Positions 51,405 through 59,945 are shown, counted from the stretch's first letter. The stretch: 64,000 nucleotides of DNA from Empedobacter brevis_A (GCF_965118635.1 NZ_CBCPHV010000004.1:267655-331654), one strand, 5' to 3'. Numbers and translations: made by a program. Notes: generated by a model from the sequence alone, not told the origin.

Positions 51405-52400
51405 CTATTTTACTTCTAAATTCGAAATAAATTCTTTTTCTATTTCTTCAAATGTTTGAGTTAAATCAGTAAGATTATCTTGAGTTACTAATTTTGTTCG
51501 AAATGGTTTGAAATTAGGAACACCTTTGAAATAATTGGTATAATGCATGCGTGTTTCCAAAATTCCGGTACGTTCACCTTTCCATTCAACGGCCCATTTT
51601 AAATGGTTTTTGGCAGCTTCCATTCTTTCTAAGATTGTTGGCTCAGGCAATAATTCTCCAGTTTCACGATAATGCTTTATTTGTTCAAAAATCCATGGAT
51701 AACCAATTGCAGCACGACCAATCATTACGCCATCTACGCCATATTTTTCTTTATATTCAACTGCTTTTTGTGGCGAATCAATATCTCCATTTCCAAAAAT
51801 AGGAATTTCGATGTTAGGATTAGCTTTTACTTTGGCAATCGGTTCCCAATTAGCTTGTCCTTTGTACATTTGTGTACGCGTTCTACCGTGAATAGACAAT
51901 GCTTTGATTCCGGTTTCTTGTAAACGTTCTGCCACTTCGTAAATATTAATTGAGTCAGAATCCCAACCCAAACGTGTTTTTACTGTAACAGGCAAATGTG
52001 TACTTTCAACAACTGATTTTGTTAAACGTACCATTAAATCTATATCTTTTAATACTCCAGCTCCAGCGCCTTTACAAACAACTTTTTTTACAGGACATCC
52101 AAAGTTAATATCAACAATATCAGGTTGAACTGTTTCGACAATTTTGGCTGACATGGCCATTGCTTCTTCATCTCCACCAAAAATTTGAATACCAATTGGG
52201 CGTTCGTAATCAAAAATATCTAATTTTTGACGACTTTTTATTGCATCACGAATCAATCCTTCAGAAGAAATAAACTCTGTATACATCAAGTCTGCACCAT
52301 GCATTTTGCATAAACGACGAAATGGAGGATCACTCACATCTTCCATTGGTGCAAGCAATAAAGGGAAGTCTGGTAATTCTATGTTTCCTATCTTTACCAC
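51405..52400 (-). CDS. dusB: tRNA-dihydrouridine synthase (DusB type)
   Basis: FMN enzyme reducing specific uridines in tRNA. The 331 residues begin with the family segment L-A-P-M-E-D-V-S-D-P-P-F-R and include D-I-N-F-G-C-P and V-C-K-G-A-G-A-G with the catalytic Cys, then H-G-R-T-R and G-N-G-D-I. The start is GTG at 52400, with the promoter box ending 14 nt upstream. It is divergent from the ATP synthase accessory genes across only 32 bp. Confidence 0.94.
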   Translation of the reverse strand: MVKIGNIELPDFPLLLAPMEDVSDPPFRRLCKMHGADLMYTEFISSEGLIRDAIKSRQKLDIFDYERPIGIQIFGGDEEAMAMSAKIVETVQPDIVDINFGCPVKKVVCKGAGAGVLKDIDLMVRLTKSVVESTHLPVTVKTRLGWDSDSINIYEVAERLQETGIKALSIHGRTRTQMYKGQANWEPIAKVKANPNIEIPIFGNGDIDSPQKAVEYKEKYGVDGVMIGRAAIGYPWIFEQIKHYRETGELLPEPTILERMEAAKNHLKWAVEWKGERTGILETRMHYTNYFKGVPNFKPFRTKLVTQDNLTDLTQTFEEIEKEFISNLEVK

Positions 52401-52414
52401 GAAATAATTTTTTG

Positions 52415-52422
52415 CAAAATTA
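52415..52422 (-). promoter_or_regulatory. -7 box of dusB promoter
   Basis: On the minus strand TAATTTTG, matching TAnnTTTG. It leaves only about 10 nt of leader before the GTG start, which supports that start. Confidence 0.5.
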
Positions 52423-52432
52423 CATAAAACTT

Positions 52433-52648
52433 ATGAAAGAAAAAGGAAAGTCAGAAAGTGTAAATCAATATTTACAGTTTTCTGCCATGGGAATACAGAT
52501 GGCAGTTACGATAGCTTTATTTGCTTGGTTAGGAACTTTTTTGGATAAAAAATTAGAAACAGATAAACCATTATGGACGGCTGGCTTATCTTTGCTAGGT
52601 GTTTTTGCAAGTTTATATTTGATGTTGAAGCAATTACCAAAAAAATAA
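52433..52648 (+). CDS. AtpZ/AtpI-family F0F1 ATP synthase accessory protein
   Basis: A 71-residue protein with two membrane helices separated by a short charged loop (F-L-D-K-K-L), and the typical Y-L-Q-F-S-A-M-G-I-Q-M start. It matches the small AtpZ/AtpI-type proteins encoded ahead of ATP synthase operons, proposed to help c-ring assembly or Mg2+ supply. The ATG at 52433 is used; an upstream in-frame ATG at 52322 lies inside dusB on the opposite strand and adds unrelated residues. Confidence 0.85.
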   Translation: MKEKGKSESVNQYLQFSAMGIQMAVTIALFAWLGTFLDKKLETDKPLWTAGLSLLGVFASLYLMLKQLPKK

Positions 52649-52653
52649 TTTTA

Positions 52654-53034
52654 ATGATTAAGAAATTTCTTCTTTTAGCAATAACTTTTATCGCCATACT
52701 TGTACTTTTTTGTGCAATTCATTATGGAATTGTAGCACATTATCATTTTAGCGAAAATCCGCTAATTGTGCCAAAAATTTATTTAATAATAGGTTTACTT
52801 ACATTGATGATTTTACAAGTAGGCTTTTTTGTGAAGATAAAGTTCCCTGAGTACGTTGGTTTTGCCTTTATGGGCGGGATGATTGCGAAGATGGCAGTTG
52901 TTTTAGCTTTGGTTGTTGTTAATCAAGAAATTAAATCAAATGTTGTGCAATTAATTATAAGCTATTTTGTAATTTTGTTTGCCGAAGTTTTAGTGTTTAT
53001 TCGCTTAATTAATTTAAAGTTAAAAAAAGTTTAA
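52654..53034 (+). CDS. Membrane protein in AtpI position of ATP synthase operon (DUF6168-like)
   Basis: A 126-residue protein with four membrane helices, starting MIKKFLLLAITF. Position (6 nt after the AtpZ-like gene, 78 nt before atpB) and topology match the second AtpI-like protein found in flavobacterial ATP synthase operons; resemblance to DUF6168 is tentative. The ATG at 52654 is preferred over 52573, which would overlap the previous gene by 76 nt. It may assist F0 assembly. Confidence 0.75.
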   Translation: MIKKFLLLAITFIAILVLFCAIHYGIVAHYHFSENPLIVPKIYLIIGLLTLMILQVGFFVKIKFPEYVGFAFMGGMIAKMAVVLALVVVNQEIKSNVVQLIISYFVILFAEVLVFIRLINLKLKKV

Positions 53035-53053
53035 TGATTTTTAGCATTTGACT

Positions 53054-53083
53054 TTGGTAAGTGGTTAATTTACTATAATTTTG
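53054..53083 (+). promoter_or_regulatory. Promoter of the atpB-E-F-H-A-G operon
   Basis: TTG (53054-53056, within CTTTGG), exactly 19 bp, then TAATTTTG (53076-53083): an ideal match to TTG-N19-TAnnTTTG. It lies 29 nt before the atpB ATG. Confidence 0.75.
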
Positions 53084-53112
53084 CACGCAATTTAGAAACA
53101 AAGGAATTATAC

Positions 53113-54249
53113 ATGAAATTTTCAGCGTTATTAGCGTTTTTGTTACTTTTCAATTTCGGATTCGCCTCTACAGCGGTTCCGCATGAGAATCTTCCAAAAA
53201 CATTTGAGGAGTTAATCAAAAGTGAGCAAACAAAGAGTCAAGAGGAAGCTGCTAAAGTGAAATCTGGCGAATCTACATTTAACCCAGTTCCAGTTATTAT
53301 GCATCATATTGCTGATGCTCACGATTGGCATTTATGGGGAGAAGGTGAAAAAAGTGTTACAATTCCATTACCTGTTATTTTATGGGACGACAATGGGTTG
53401 AATGTTTTTATGTCTTCTAAATTTCACCACAATGAAGCAATTGTTGAAAGTAACGGTAACTACTACATTAACTTTCACGAAAAAATCTACAAAACAGATG
53501 CACAAGGAGCAATAACTCCACATGTTGATGAAAAAGGTGCTCTTCATTTAGAAAATGCAAAACCATTCGATTTTTCTATTACGAAAAACGTAGCATCAAT
53601 GTTATTATCTTTCGTGATTTTGATCTTAGTTTTCTCTGCTGTTGCATCAAACTACAAAAAAGGAAATATGGTACCTAAAGGTATCGCAGGATTCATTGAG
53701 CCAATTATTATTTTTGTTCGTGACGAAGTAGCGATTCCAAATATTGGGGAGAAAAAATATGCGAAATATATGCCTTATTTATTAACGTTATTTTTCTTTA
53801 TCTGGATAAACAATTTATTAGGATTGTTACCAGGTGCAGCGAACGTTACAGGTAATATCGCCGTTACATTTGTATTAGCATTAATCGCTTTAATTGTAAT
53901 TAATTTCTCAGGGAACAAAGGTTACTGGGGACATATGTTATGGATGCCAGGTGTTCCGGTTCCAGTAAAGTTAATCTTAGCTCCAATTGAGTTAGTTGGT
54001 ATTATTACGAAACCATTTGCCTTAATGATTCGTTTATTTGCGAACATTACAGCAGGACATATCATCATCATGTCGTTAATTTCATTAATTTTCATCTTCC
54101 AAACAGAAGCAATGTCTGCAGGATCTATTCCGTTAGCATTATTTATCTACTGTTTAGAGTTGTTAGTAGCGGCTTTACAAGCTTTCGTATTCACAATGTT
54201 AGTTTCATTATTTATTGGAACAGCAGTAGCAGAACACGATAGCCATTAA
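53113..54249 (+). CDS. atpB: F0F1 ATP synthase subunit a
   Basis: Proton-channel subunit of F0. The 378 residues are longer than in E. coli (271) because of a signal-peptide-like N-terminus and a His-rich extracytoplasmic region (about residues 20-155, including H-H-I-A-D-A-H-D-W-H-L-W), a form seen in Bacteroidota. The membrane part contains the essential Arg307 in M-I-R-L-F-A-N-I-T-A-G-H. It begins the main operon under its own strong promoter. Confidence 0.95.
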   Translation: MKFSALLAFLLLFNFGFASTAVPHENLPKTFEELIKSEQTKSQEEAAKVKSGESTFNPVPVIMHHIADAHDWHLWGEGEKSVTIPLPVILWDDNGLNVFMSSKFHHNEAIVESNGNYYINFHEKIYKTDAQGAITPHVDEKGALHLENAKPFDFSITKNVASMLLSFVILILVFSAVASNYKKGNMVPKGIAGFIEPIIIFVRDEVAIPNIGEKKYAKYMPYLLTLFFFIWINNLLGLLPGAANVTGNIAVTFVLALIALIVINFSGNKGYWGHMLWMPGVPVPVKLILAPIELVGIITKPFALMIRLFANITAGHIIIMSLISLIFIFQTEAMSAGSIPLALFIYCLELLVAALQAFVFTMLVSLFIGTAVAEHDSH

Positions 54250-54299
54250 AAATAGAAAATAAACAAGAAATAATTTTTTAATAATTAAATACAATTATC

Positions 54300-54509
54300 A
54301 TGACAGGAAGTATTGCAGCAATCGGAGCTGGTTTAGCAGTTTTAGGAGTTGGTTTAGGTATCGGTAAAATCGGTGGATCAGCTATGGAAGGAATCGCAAG
54401 ACAACCAGAAGCGGCTTCAAAAATTCAAACAGCTATGATTATCGCAGCAGCCTTAATCGAGGGTGCAGGTTTATTCGGTATCGTAGTTGCGTTATTAGGT
54501 AACGGATAA
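54300..54509 (+). CDS. atpE: F0F1 ATP synthase subunit c
   Basis: Rotor-ring proteolipid, 69 aa, two helices joined by the polar loop A-R-Q-P-E (33-37). The ion-binding carboxylate is Glu54. It is followed by Gly and Ala rather than Ser/Thr, and the first helix has no Gln at the matching place, so the ring should be proton-type, not sodium-type. A long hairpin lies between this gene and atpF. Confidence 0.96.
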   Translation: MTGSIAAIGAGLAVLGVGLGIGKIGGSAMEGIARQPEAASKIQTAMIIAAALIEGAGLFGIVVALLGNG

Positions 54510-54522
54510 TATTTGAATTAAA

Positions 54523-54559
54523 AATTAGCTTCAATAACGGTTGGTTGTTGAAGCTAATT
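54523..54559 (+). other. Intercistronic hairpin between atpE and atpF
   Basis: A stem of about 16 bp (54523-54538 with 54544-54559, one G-U pair) closed by GGTTG. It has no T-tract, so it is more likely an RNA-stability or processing element than a terminator. Confidence 0.65.
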
Positions 54560-54606
54560 CATTAAAAAATTAATTAGTAAAAAATAAAATTTAATACATA
54601 CACACA

Positions 54607-55101
54607 ATGGATTTAATTACACCTTCAGTTGGTCTTATTTTTTGGACTGCGGTCGTATTTATCATCTTATTAGTATTGTTAAGATCATTAGCTTGGAAAC
54701 CAATTTTATCTGCAGTTAAAGAAAGAGAACAATCTATCGAAGATGCATTAAACGCAGCTAAAAAAGCAAAAGAAGAGATGGCTTTATTAAACGCTCAAAA
54801 CGAGAAAATCATGAAAGAAGCTCGTGCTGAACGTGATGCAATCTTGAAAGAAGCGCGTGAAATGAAAGAAAATATCATCAACGAAGCAAAAAATTCTGCA
54901 ACTGTAGAAGCAAACAAATTAATTGAAAATGCTAAAACAGCTATCCAAAATGAAAAAGCATCAGCTATGGCTGATATCAAAAATCAAGTAGGACAGTTGT
55001 CAATAGAAATTGCTGAAAAAATCTTAACTAAAGAATTGACAGATAAATCTGCTCAAGAAGCTTTAGTGAATGATGTTATTGATCAAGTTAAATTCAATTA
55101 A
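54607..55101 (+). CDS. atpF: F0F1 ATP synthase subunit b
   Basis: Peripheral-stalk subunit, 164 aa: one N-terminal membrane helix (about residues 8-28), then a long charged helix with heptad-like Ala/Glu/Lys repeats that dimerises and holds F1. The R-S-L-A-W-K-P-I-L motif just after the membrane is typical. It lies 97 nt after atpE, with a hairpin in the gap, and 2 nt before atpH. Confidence 0.95.
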   Translation: MDLITPSVGLIFWTAVVFIILLVLLRSLAWKPILSAVKEREQSIEDALNAAKKAKEEMALLNAQNEKIMKEARAERDAILKEAREMKENIINEAKNSATVEANKLIENAKTAIQNEKASAMADIKNQVGQLSIEIAEKILTKELTDKSAQEALVNDVIDQVKFN

Positions 55102-55103
55102 TC

Positions 55104-55664
55104 ATGGCAGGATTCAGAGCAGCACATAGATATGCTAAAGGTTTGATGGAATTTGCAAATGAAGCAAACCAAACAGACTTAGTATATGCTGAAATGAATG
55201 ATGTTCGCAAAGTCATTAAAGAGAATGATGATTTAAGAATCTTCTTAAATTCTCCAGTGATTGACGCGAAGAAAAAAGAAGTTGCTTTGAACGAGATTTT
55301 CAAATCTTTATCAAGAACTACTCTAACATTCATTTCATTAGTCGTAAGACATGGTAGAGAGAATATCTTGTCTAAAATTGCAGATCAGTTTATTTCATTA
55401 TACGATCAAGCAAATAATATTGTAACAGCAGAAATTACTTCGGCAGTACAATTAGATCAAAATACAATTGATAATATTATAGCAAAAGCAAAACAAACTT
55501 TAGCTACAAATAGTCAAGTAAAAGTAGAAAACAAAGTTGATGCTTCTTTAATTGGAGGTTTCGTATTAAAAATCGGAAACAATCAAGTAGACTCATCTAT
55601 CAAAACAAAGTTAGCTACATTAAAAAAAGATTTTTCGAAAAACGAATACATTCCTAAATTTTAA
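55104..55664 (+). CDS. atpH: F0F1 ATP synthase subunit delta
   Basis: Connects the b stalk to the top of F1. The 186 residues have the usual N-terminal helical bundle starting A-H-R-Y-A-K-G-L and the C-terminal signature V-D-A-S-L-I-G-G-F-V-L-K-I-G-N. Length is normal. It follows atpF by 2 nt and precedes atpA by 11 nt. Confidence 0.95.
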   Translation: MAGFRAAHRYAKGLMEFANEANQTDLVYAEMNDVRKVIKENDDLRIFLNSPVIDAKKKEVALNEIFKSLSRTTLTFISLVVRHGRENILSKIADQFISLYDQANNIVTAEITSAVQLDQNTIDNIIAKAKQTLATNSQVKVENKVDASLIGGFVLKIGNNQVDSSIKTKLATLKKDFSKNEYIPKF

Positions 55665-55675
55665 ATATTTCAGAA

Positions 55676-57250
55676 ATGCCAGAAATAAATCCAGCTGAAG
55701 TTTCAGCTATTTTAAAACAACAACTTACAAGCTTTGATTCAGCAGTTGAATTAGCAGAAGTAGGAACCGTTCTAACTGTTGGGGATGGTATTGCTCGTGT
55801 TTACGGGTTAGACAATGCTCAATACGGAGAATTAGTAGAATTCTCAAACGGGTTAGAAGGAATGGTACAAAACCTTGAAGAAGATAACGTAGGTATTGTA
55901 CTTTTCGGACCTTCAAAAGGTATTAAAGAAGGTGACACAGTAAAACGTACGAACAAAATTGCTTCTATCAATGTTGGTGAAGGAATGTTAGGACGTGTTG
56001 TTGATATGTTAGGAAATCCTATCGATGGTAAAGGACCTATCGAAGGACAATTATATGAAATGCCTATCGAGCGTAAAGCTCCTGGAGTTATCTACCGTCA
56101 ACCAGTAAACGAACCATTACAAACAGGAATCGTTTCTATTGACTCGATGATTCCGATTGGACGTGGACAACGTGAGTTAATCATTGGTGACCGTCAAACA
56201 GGTAAAACTTCTGTTGCTTTAGATGCAATCTTAAATCAAAAAGAATTTTACGATAGAGGTGAAACAGTTTTCTGTATCTATGTTGCAGTAGGACAAAAAG
56301 GTTCTACAGTTGCTGGAATTATGAAAACATTACAAGACCACGGTGCAGACAAATATACAGTAGTCGTTGCTGCGAATGCATCTGATCCTGCTCCAATGCA
56401 AGTATATGCTCCAATGGCAGGTGCTGCAATCGGAGAATTCTTCCGTGACTCTGGTCGCCCAGCATTAATTGTTTATGATGATTTATCTAAACAAGCTGTT
56501 GCATACCGTGAGGTGTCTTTATTATTACGTCGCCCACCAGGACGTGAAGCATACCCTGGAGACGTTTTCTACTTACACTCTCGTTTATTAGAGCGTGCTG
56601 CAAAAGTAATCAAAGATGATGCAATTGCATCTCAAATGAACGATTTACCAGAATCTATGAAAGGTATCGTAAAAGGTGGTGGTTCTTTAACTGCATTACC
56701 TATTATCGAAACTCAAGCTGGTGACGTTTCTGCATATATCCCAACTAACGTAATTTCGATTACAGATGGACAAATCTTCTTAGAGTCAGATTTATTCAAC
56801 TCAGGAGTTCGTCCAGCGATTAACGTAGGTATCTCTGTATCTCGTGTTGGTGGTTCTGCACAAACAAAACCAATGAAAAAAGTATCTGGTACATTAAAAT
56901 TAGACCAAGCACAATACCGTGAGTTAGAAGCTTTCGCTAAATTTGGTTCTGATTTAGATGCAGCTACAATGAGTGTAATTGGAAAAGGAGAACGTAACGT
57001 AGAGTTATTAAAACAAGGTGTAAACTCTCCAATTCCAGTAGAAGAACAAGTAGCAGTTATTTATGCGGGTACTAACGGTATGTTGAAAGACGTTCCTGTT
57101 AATAAAGTGAAAGAGTGGCAAGCAGATTTTATTGAGTTAATGCGCAATAAATATGCAGAAACTTTAACATCTATCCGTTTAGGTAAATGGACTGATGAAA
57201 TTATGGATGTATTGAAGAAAGTTATTACAGAAACGACTTCTAAGTACTAA
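55676..57250 (+). CDS. atpA: F0F1 ATP synthase subunit alpha
   Basis: Non-catalytic nucleotide-binding subunit of F1, 524 aa. The P-loop G-D-R-Q-T-G-K-T-S is intact, as are the arginine-finger region V-G-I-S-V-S-R-V-G-G-S-A-Q and the L-L-R-R-P-P-G-R-E-A-Y-P-G-D motif. Optimised codons suggest very high expression. A terminator-like hairpin separates it from atpG. Confidence 0.97.
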   Translation: MPEINPAEVSAILKQQLTSFDSAVELAEVGTVLTVGDGIARVYGLDNAQYGELVEFSNGLEGMVQNLEEDNVGIVLFGPSKGIKEGDTVKRTNKIASINVGEGMLGRVVDMLGNPIDGKGPIEGQLYEMPIERKAPGVIYRQPVNEPLQTGIVSIDSMIPIGRGQRELIIGDRQTGKTSVALDAILNQKEFYDRGETVFCIYVAVGQKGSTVAGIMKTLQDHGADKYTVVVAANASDPAPMQVYAPMAGAAIGEFFRDSGRPALIVYDDLSKQAVAYREVSLLLRRPPGREAYPGDVFYLHSRLLERAAKVIKDDAIASQMNDLPESMKGIVKGGGSLTALPIIETQAGDVSAYIPTNVISITDGQIFLESDLFNSGVRPAINVGISVSRVGGSAQTKPMKKVSGTLKLDQAQYRELEAFAKFGSDLDAATMSVIGKGERNVELLKQGVNSPIPVEEQVAVIYAGTNGMLKDVPVNKVKEWQADFIELMRNKYAETLTSIRLGKWTDEIMDVLKKVITETTSKY

Positions 57251-57263
57251 GAAATATATAAAT

Positions 57264-57300
57264 GAAACTTGAAGGTGTTTCCAATCTTCAAGTTTCTTTT
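57264..57300 (+). terminator. Terminator-like hairpin between atpA and atpG
   Basis: An 11-bp perfect stem (57264-57274 with 57286-57296), an 11-nt loop and a short T4 tract. It could partly attenuate transcription into atpG. Confidence 0.6.
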
Positions 57301-57323
57301 AATCCTTCATCTCAAAAATAATT

Positions 57324-58196
57324 ATGGCAAATTTAAAAGATATACGTAACCGAATTACTTCTGTAGGTTCTACAATGCAGATTACAAGTGCTATGAAATT
57401 GGTCTCTGCTGCAAAGTTGAAGCGTGCTACAGATTCTATCGTTCAGTTACGTCCTTATGCAGATAAATTACGTGAACTTTTACAAAATGTAAGTTCTACT
57501 TTAGAAGCTGAAGTAGGAGGTGCATTAACAGAAGAGCGCGAAGTTAATAAAGTACTTTTAGTCGTTATTAACTCTAACAGAGGTTTATGTGGAGGATACA
57601 ATTCAAGCATTATCAAAAAAGTAAATGCTTTATTAGCTGGAGAATTAGCTGGTAAACAAGTAGAACTTTTAACAATTGGTAAAAAGGCATACGATACTTT
57701 TAGTAAAACACAAACTATCTACAAAAATGCGTCAAGCATTTGGGATAATGTTAATTTTGCAGATGTAGCTGAAATTGCAGACGATTTAGTTGCTAAATTT
57801 GAAGAAGGTCAATTTGATCAAATCAGAATTATCTACAATCAATTTCAAAATGCTGCTGTACAAATCGTTCAAAACGAACAATTCTTACCAGTTGTTTTAG
57901 ATAAAACTAAAGAAGAAGCAAACAATTCAGCAGAGTTAGATTATATCTTTAACCCTTCGAAAGAAGAGATTCTAAAAGACTTAATCCCTCAAACATTGAA
58001 AACTCAATTATTCAAAGCTGTATTAGATGCAAACGCTTCTGAGCACGGAGCACGTATGACTGCAATGCATAAAGCAACGGACAACGCAACCGAGTTACAA
58101 AAGAACTTAAAGATCCAATACAACAAAGCTCGTCAAGCTGCCATTACAAACGAGATCTTAGAGATCGTTGGTGGTGCCGAAGCATTGAATGCATAA
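57324..58196 (+). CDS. atpG: F0F1 ATP synthase subunit gamma
   Basis: Central rotor shaft of F1, 290 aa. The N-terminal helix (I-R-N-R-I-T-S-V-G-S-T-M-Q-I-T-S-A-M-K-L-V), the S-N-R-G-L-C-G-G-Y-N motif and the C-terminal E-I-L-E-I-V-G-G-A-E-A-L are characteristic. It is the last gene of this cluster; atpD (beta) and atpC (epsilon) are not in the window, as in other Bacteroidota where they lie at a separate locus. Confidence 0.96.
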   Translation: MANLKDIRNRITSVGSTMQITSAMKLVSAAKLKRATDSIVQLRPYADKLRELLQNVSSTLEAEVGGALTEEREVNKVLLVVINSNRGLCGGYNSSIIKKVNALLAGELAGKQVELLTIGKKAYDTFSKTQTIYKNASSIWDNVNFADVAEIADDLVAKFEEGQFDQIRIIYNQFQNAAVQIVQNEQFLPVVLDKTKEEANNSAELDYIFNPSKEEILKDLIPQTLKTQLFKAVLDANASEHGARMTAMHKATDNATELQKNLKIQYNKARQAAITNEILEIVGGAEALNA

Positions 58197-58226
58197 GAAA
58201 AAAGATTTATCTTATTTTAAATATAG

Positions 58227-58256
58227 AAGCAACTTCATCTCGAGGTTGCTTTTTTT
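58227..58256 (+). terminator. Terminator after atpG
   Basis: A 10-bp stem with one G-U pair (58227-58236 with 58242-58251), ATCTC loop and T7 tract. Confidence 0.87.
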
Positions 58257-58505
58257 ATGATATGAATTCTAATGAATTTTAAGAAGTATAAGTATTTATT
58301 TTCATTAGAATTTATAACTTATTATTTTAAATAAATTAAATAAAATTACTGATTGAAAATTAAATCTTATCAAGGAGATTTGATCGTTTAATTAAAATTA
58401 CTTTTAGATTATCTTTCTTGATTTTTTCTGTAGGTTATATCATGATTAGAATGATAATTTGATTAATAAATTAAATTTTAAAATAGAAGGAATTATTTCC
58501 TCAAG

Positions 58506-58577
58506 AGGTTTATCCAAAAACCTCGAAAGGTTTTAGTAAAAAGATGCAGAGGTTTTAATAAAAACGTCTTGACATTT
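58506..58577. repeat. Second 22-bp dyad repeat array
   Basis: AGGTTT begins at 58506, 58528 and 58550, exactly 22 bp apart, with a decayed fourth copy (ACATTTT) at 58572. Units follow AGGTTTT-N3-4-AAAAACCTC, and the first can fold as GAGGTTT with AAACCTC. Period and sequence match the 8345-8466 array, but GC content is lower. Confidence 0.75.
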
Positions 58578-58588
58578 TATAGCATAAT

Positions 58589-58616
58589 AAAAGTCCTAAG
58601 ATTACTTAGGACTTTT
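58589..58616 (-). terminator. Terminator of glyA
   Basis: A 12-bp perfect stem (58589-58600 with 58605-58616) with an ATTA loop, 30 nt past the glyA stop on the minus strand. The T-tract is short because the strand then runs into TTATGC. Confidence 0.8.
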
Positions 58617-58646
58617 ATTCTATTATTAAAGAAACTTAGTTTCTAT

Positions 58647-59921
58647 TTATTTCATTTGAAATAATGGACGTGAAGACATGAAGTCGTTTACACGATCTGC
58701 AATCATTTCGATAACATCTTCGTTTTCTATGTTCATTAATACTTCGTCAATCAAATCAGCAACTGTTTGCATATCTTCTTCAACCAAACCACGTGTTGTG
58801 ATAGCTGCCGTACCTAAACGGATACCAGATGTAACGAAAGGTGATTTATCATCGAAAGGAACCATATTTTTGTTACAAGTGATTTCTGCTAAAACTAATG
58901 CGTTTTCTGCTTGTTTACCAGAAATACCTTTGTTGCGCAAGTCGATTAACATACAGTGATTATCTGTTCCTCCAGATACAATGTTGTATTGTTTTGCAAC
59001 TAATGCCGCAGCTAATGCCTTCGCATTTTTCACGACTTGTACAATATAGTCCATATAACCGTCAGACAATGCTTCTTCGAAAGCAACAGCTTTAGCGGCG
59101 ATTACGTGTTCTAATGGCCCACCTTGTGTTCCTGGGAATACAGCTGCATTTAATAATTGAGACATCATTTTTGTTTCACCTTTTGGTGTTTTTGCTCCAA
59201 ATGGGTTCTCAAAGTCTTTCCCCATCATAATCACTCCTCCTCGAGGTCCACGTAATGTTTTGTGAGTTGTAGTGGTAACAATGTGACAATGAGGCATAGG
59301 ATCGTTTAGGATTCCGCGGGCAATTAACCCAGCAGGATGTGAGATATCTGCTAAAAGCAATGCACCAACTTCTTCAGCTACTTCGCGAAATTTAGCATAA
59401 TCTATGTCTCTTGAGTATGCAGAAGCACCACAAACAATCATTTGAGGCTTTTCTTTTCGAGCAGTTTCTGCCATAGCTTCGTAGTCAATTGTCCCGGTTT
59501 CTTGGTTTACTCCATAGAATGAAGTTTGGTAAGTTAACCCAGAGAAATTAACAGGAGAACCGTGTGTAAGGTGTCCTCCGTGCGATAAATCGAATCCTAA
59601 GATCTTGTCTCCTGGTTTTAGACATGCTAAGTAAACTGCTGCATTTGCTTGTGAACCTGAGTGAGGTTGCACGTTTGCATATTCAGCATTAAATAATGCT
59701 TTTAAGCGATCTATAGCAATTGTTTCTATTTCGTCTACTATTTCGCATCCTCCATAATAGCGTTTTCCAGGATAACCTTCTGCGTATTTATTTGTTAAAA
59801 CAGAACCCATTGCACGCATTACATTGTCAGAAACAAAGTTTTCTGATGCAATTAATTCAATTCCGTTTAATTGTCTTTCTTTTTCTTCTTCAATCAAATC
59901 GAAGATTACATTTGTTGTCAT
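58647..59921 (-). CDS. glyA: Serine hydroxymethyltransferase
   Basis: PLP enzyme interconverting serine and glycine with tetrahydrofolate, the main one-carbon source. From ATG 59921 it is 424 aa, the usual size, with the PLP lysine Lys221 in T-T-T-T-H-K-T-L-R-G-P-R-G-G. A longer frame from 59948 would add nine unconserved residues and begin between the promoter box (59953-59946) and its expected start site, so the shorter form is preferred. It is convergent with atpG and divergent from anmK. Confidence 0.96.
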   Translation of the reverse strand: MTTNVIFDLIEEEKERQLNGIELIASENFVSDNVMRAMGSVLTNKYAEGYPGKRYYGGCEIVDEIETIAIDRLKALFNAEYANVQPHSGSQANAAVYLACLKPGDKILGFDLSHGGHLTHGSPVNFSGLTYQTSFYGVNQETGTIDYEAMAETARKEKPQMIVCGASAYSRDIDYAKFREVAEEVGALLLADISHPAGLIARGILNDPMPHCHIVTTTTHKTLRGPRGGVIMMGKDFENPFGAKTPKGETKMMSQLLNAAVFPGTQGGPLEHVIAAKAVAFEEALSDGYMDYIVQVVKNAKALAAALVAKQYNIVSGGTDNHCMLIDLRNKGISGKQAENALVLAEITCNKNMVPFDDKSPFVTSGIRLGTAAITTRGLVEEDMQTVADLIDEVLMNIENEDVIEMIADRVNDFMSSRPLFQMK

Positions 59922-59945
59922 GTTTTGTTTGTATTTATAATAAGC

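Larger units (their letters stand above)
58197..58646. other. 450-bp gene-free region between atpG and glyA
   Basis: Holds the atpG terminator (58227-58256), about 240 bp of very AT-rich DNA with no signal that I recognise, a short array of 22-bp repeats (58506-58577) and the glyA terminator (58589-58616). Confidence 0.75.

Noticed and set aside
52322..52432. Upstream start for the AtpZ-like gene
   Set aside because: It overlaps dusB on the other strand and adds residues unlike the family.
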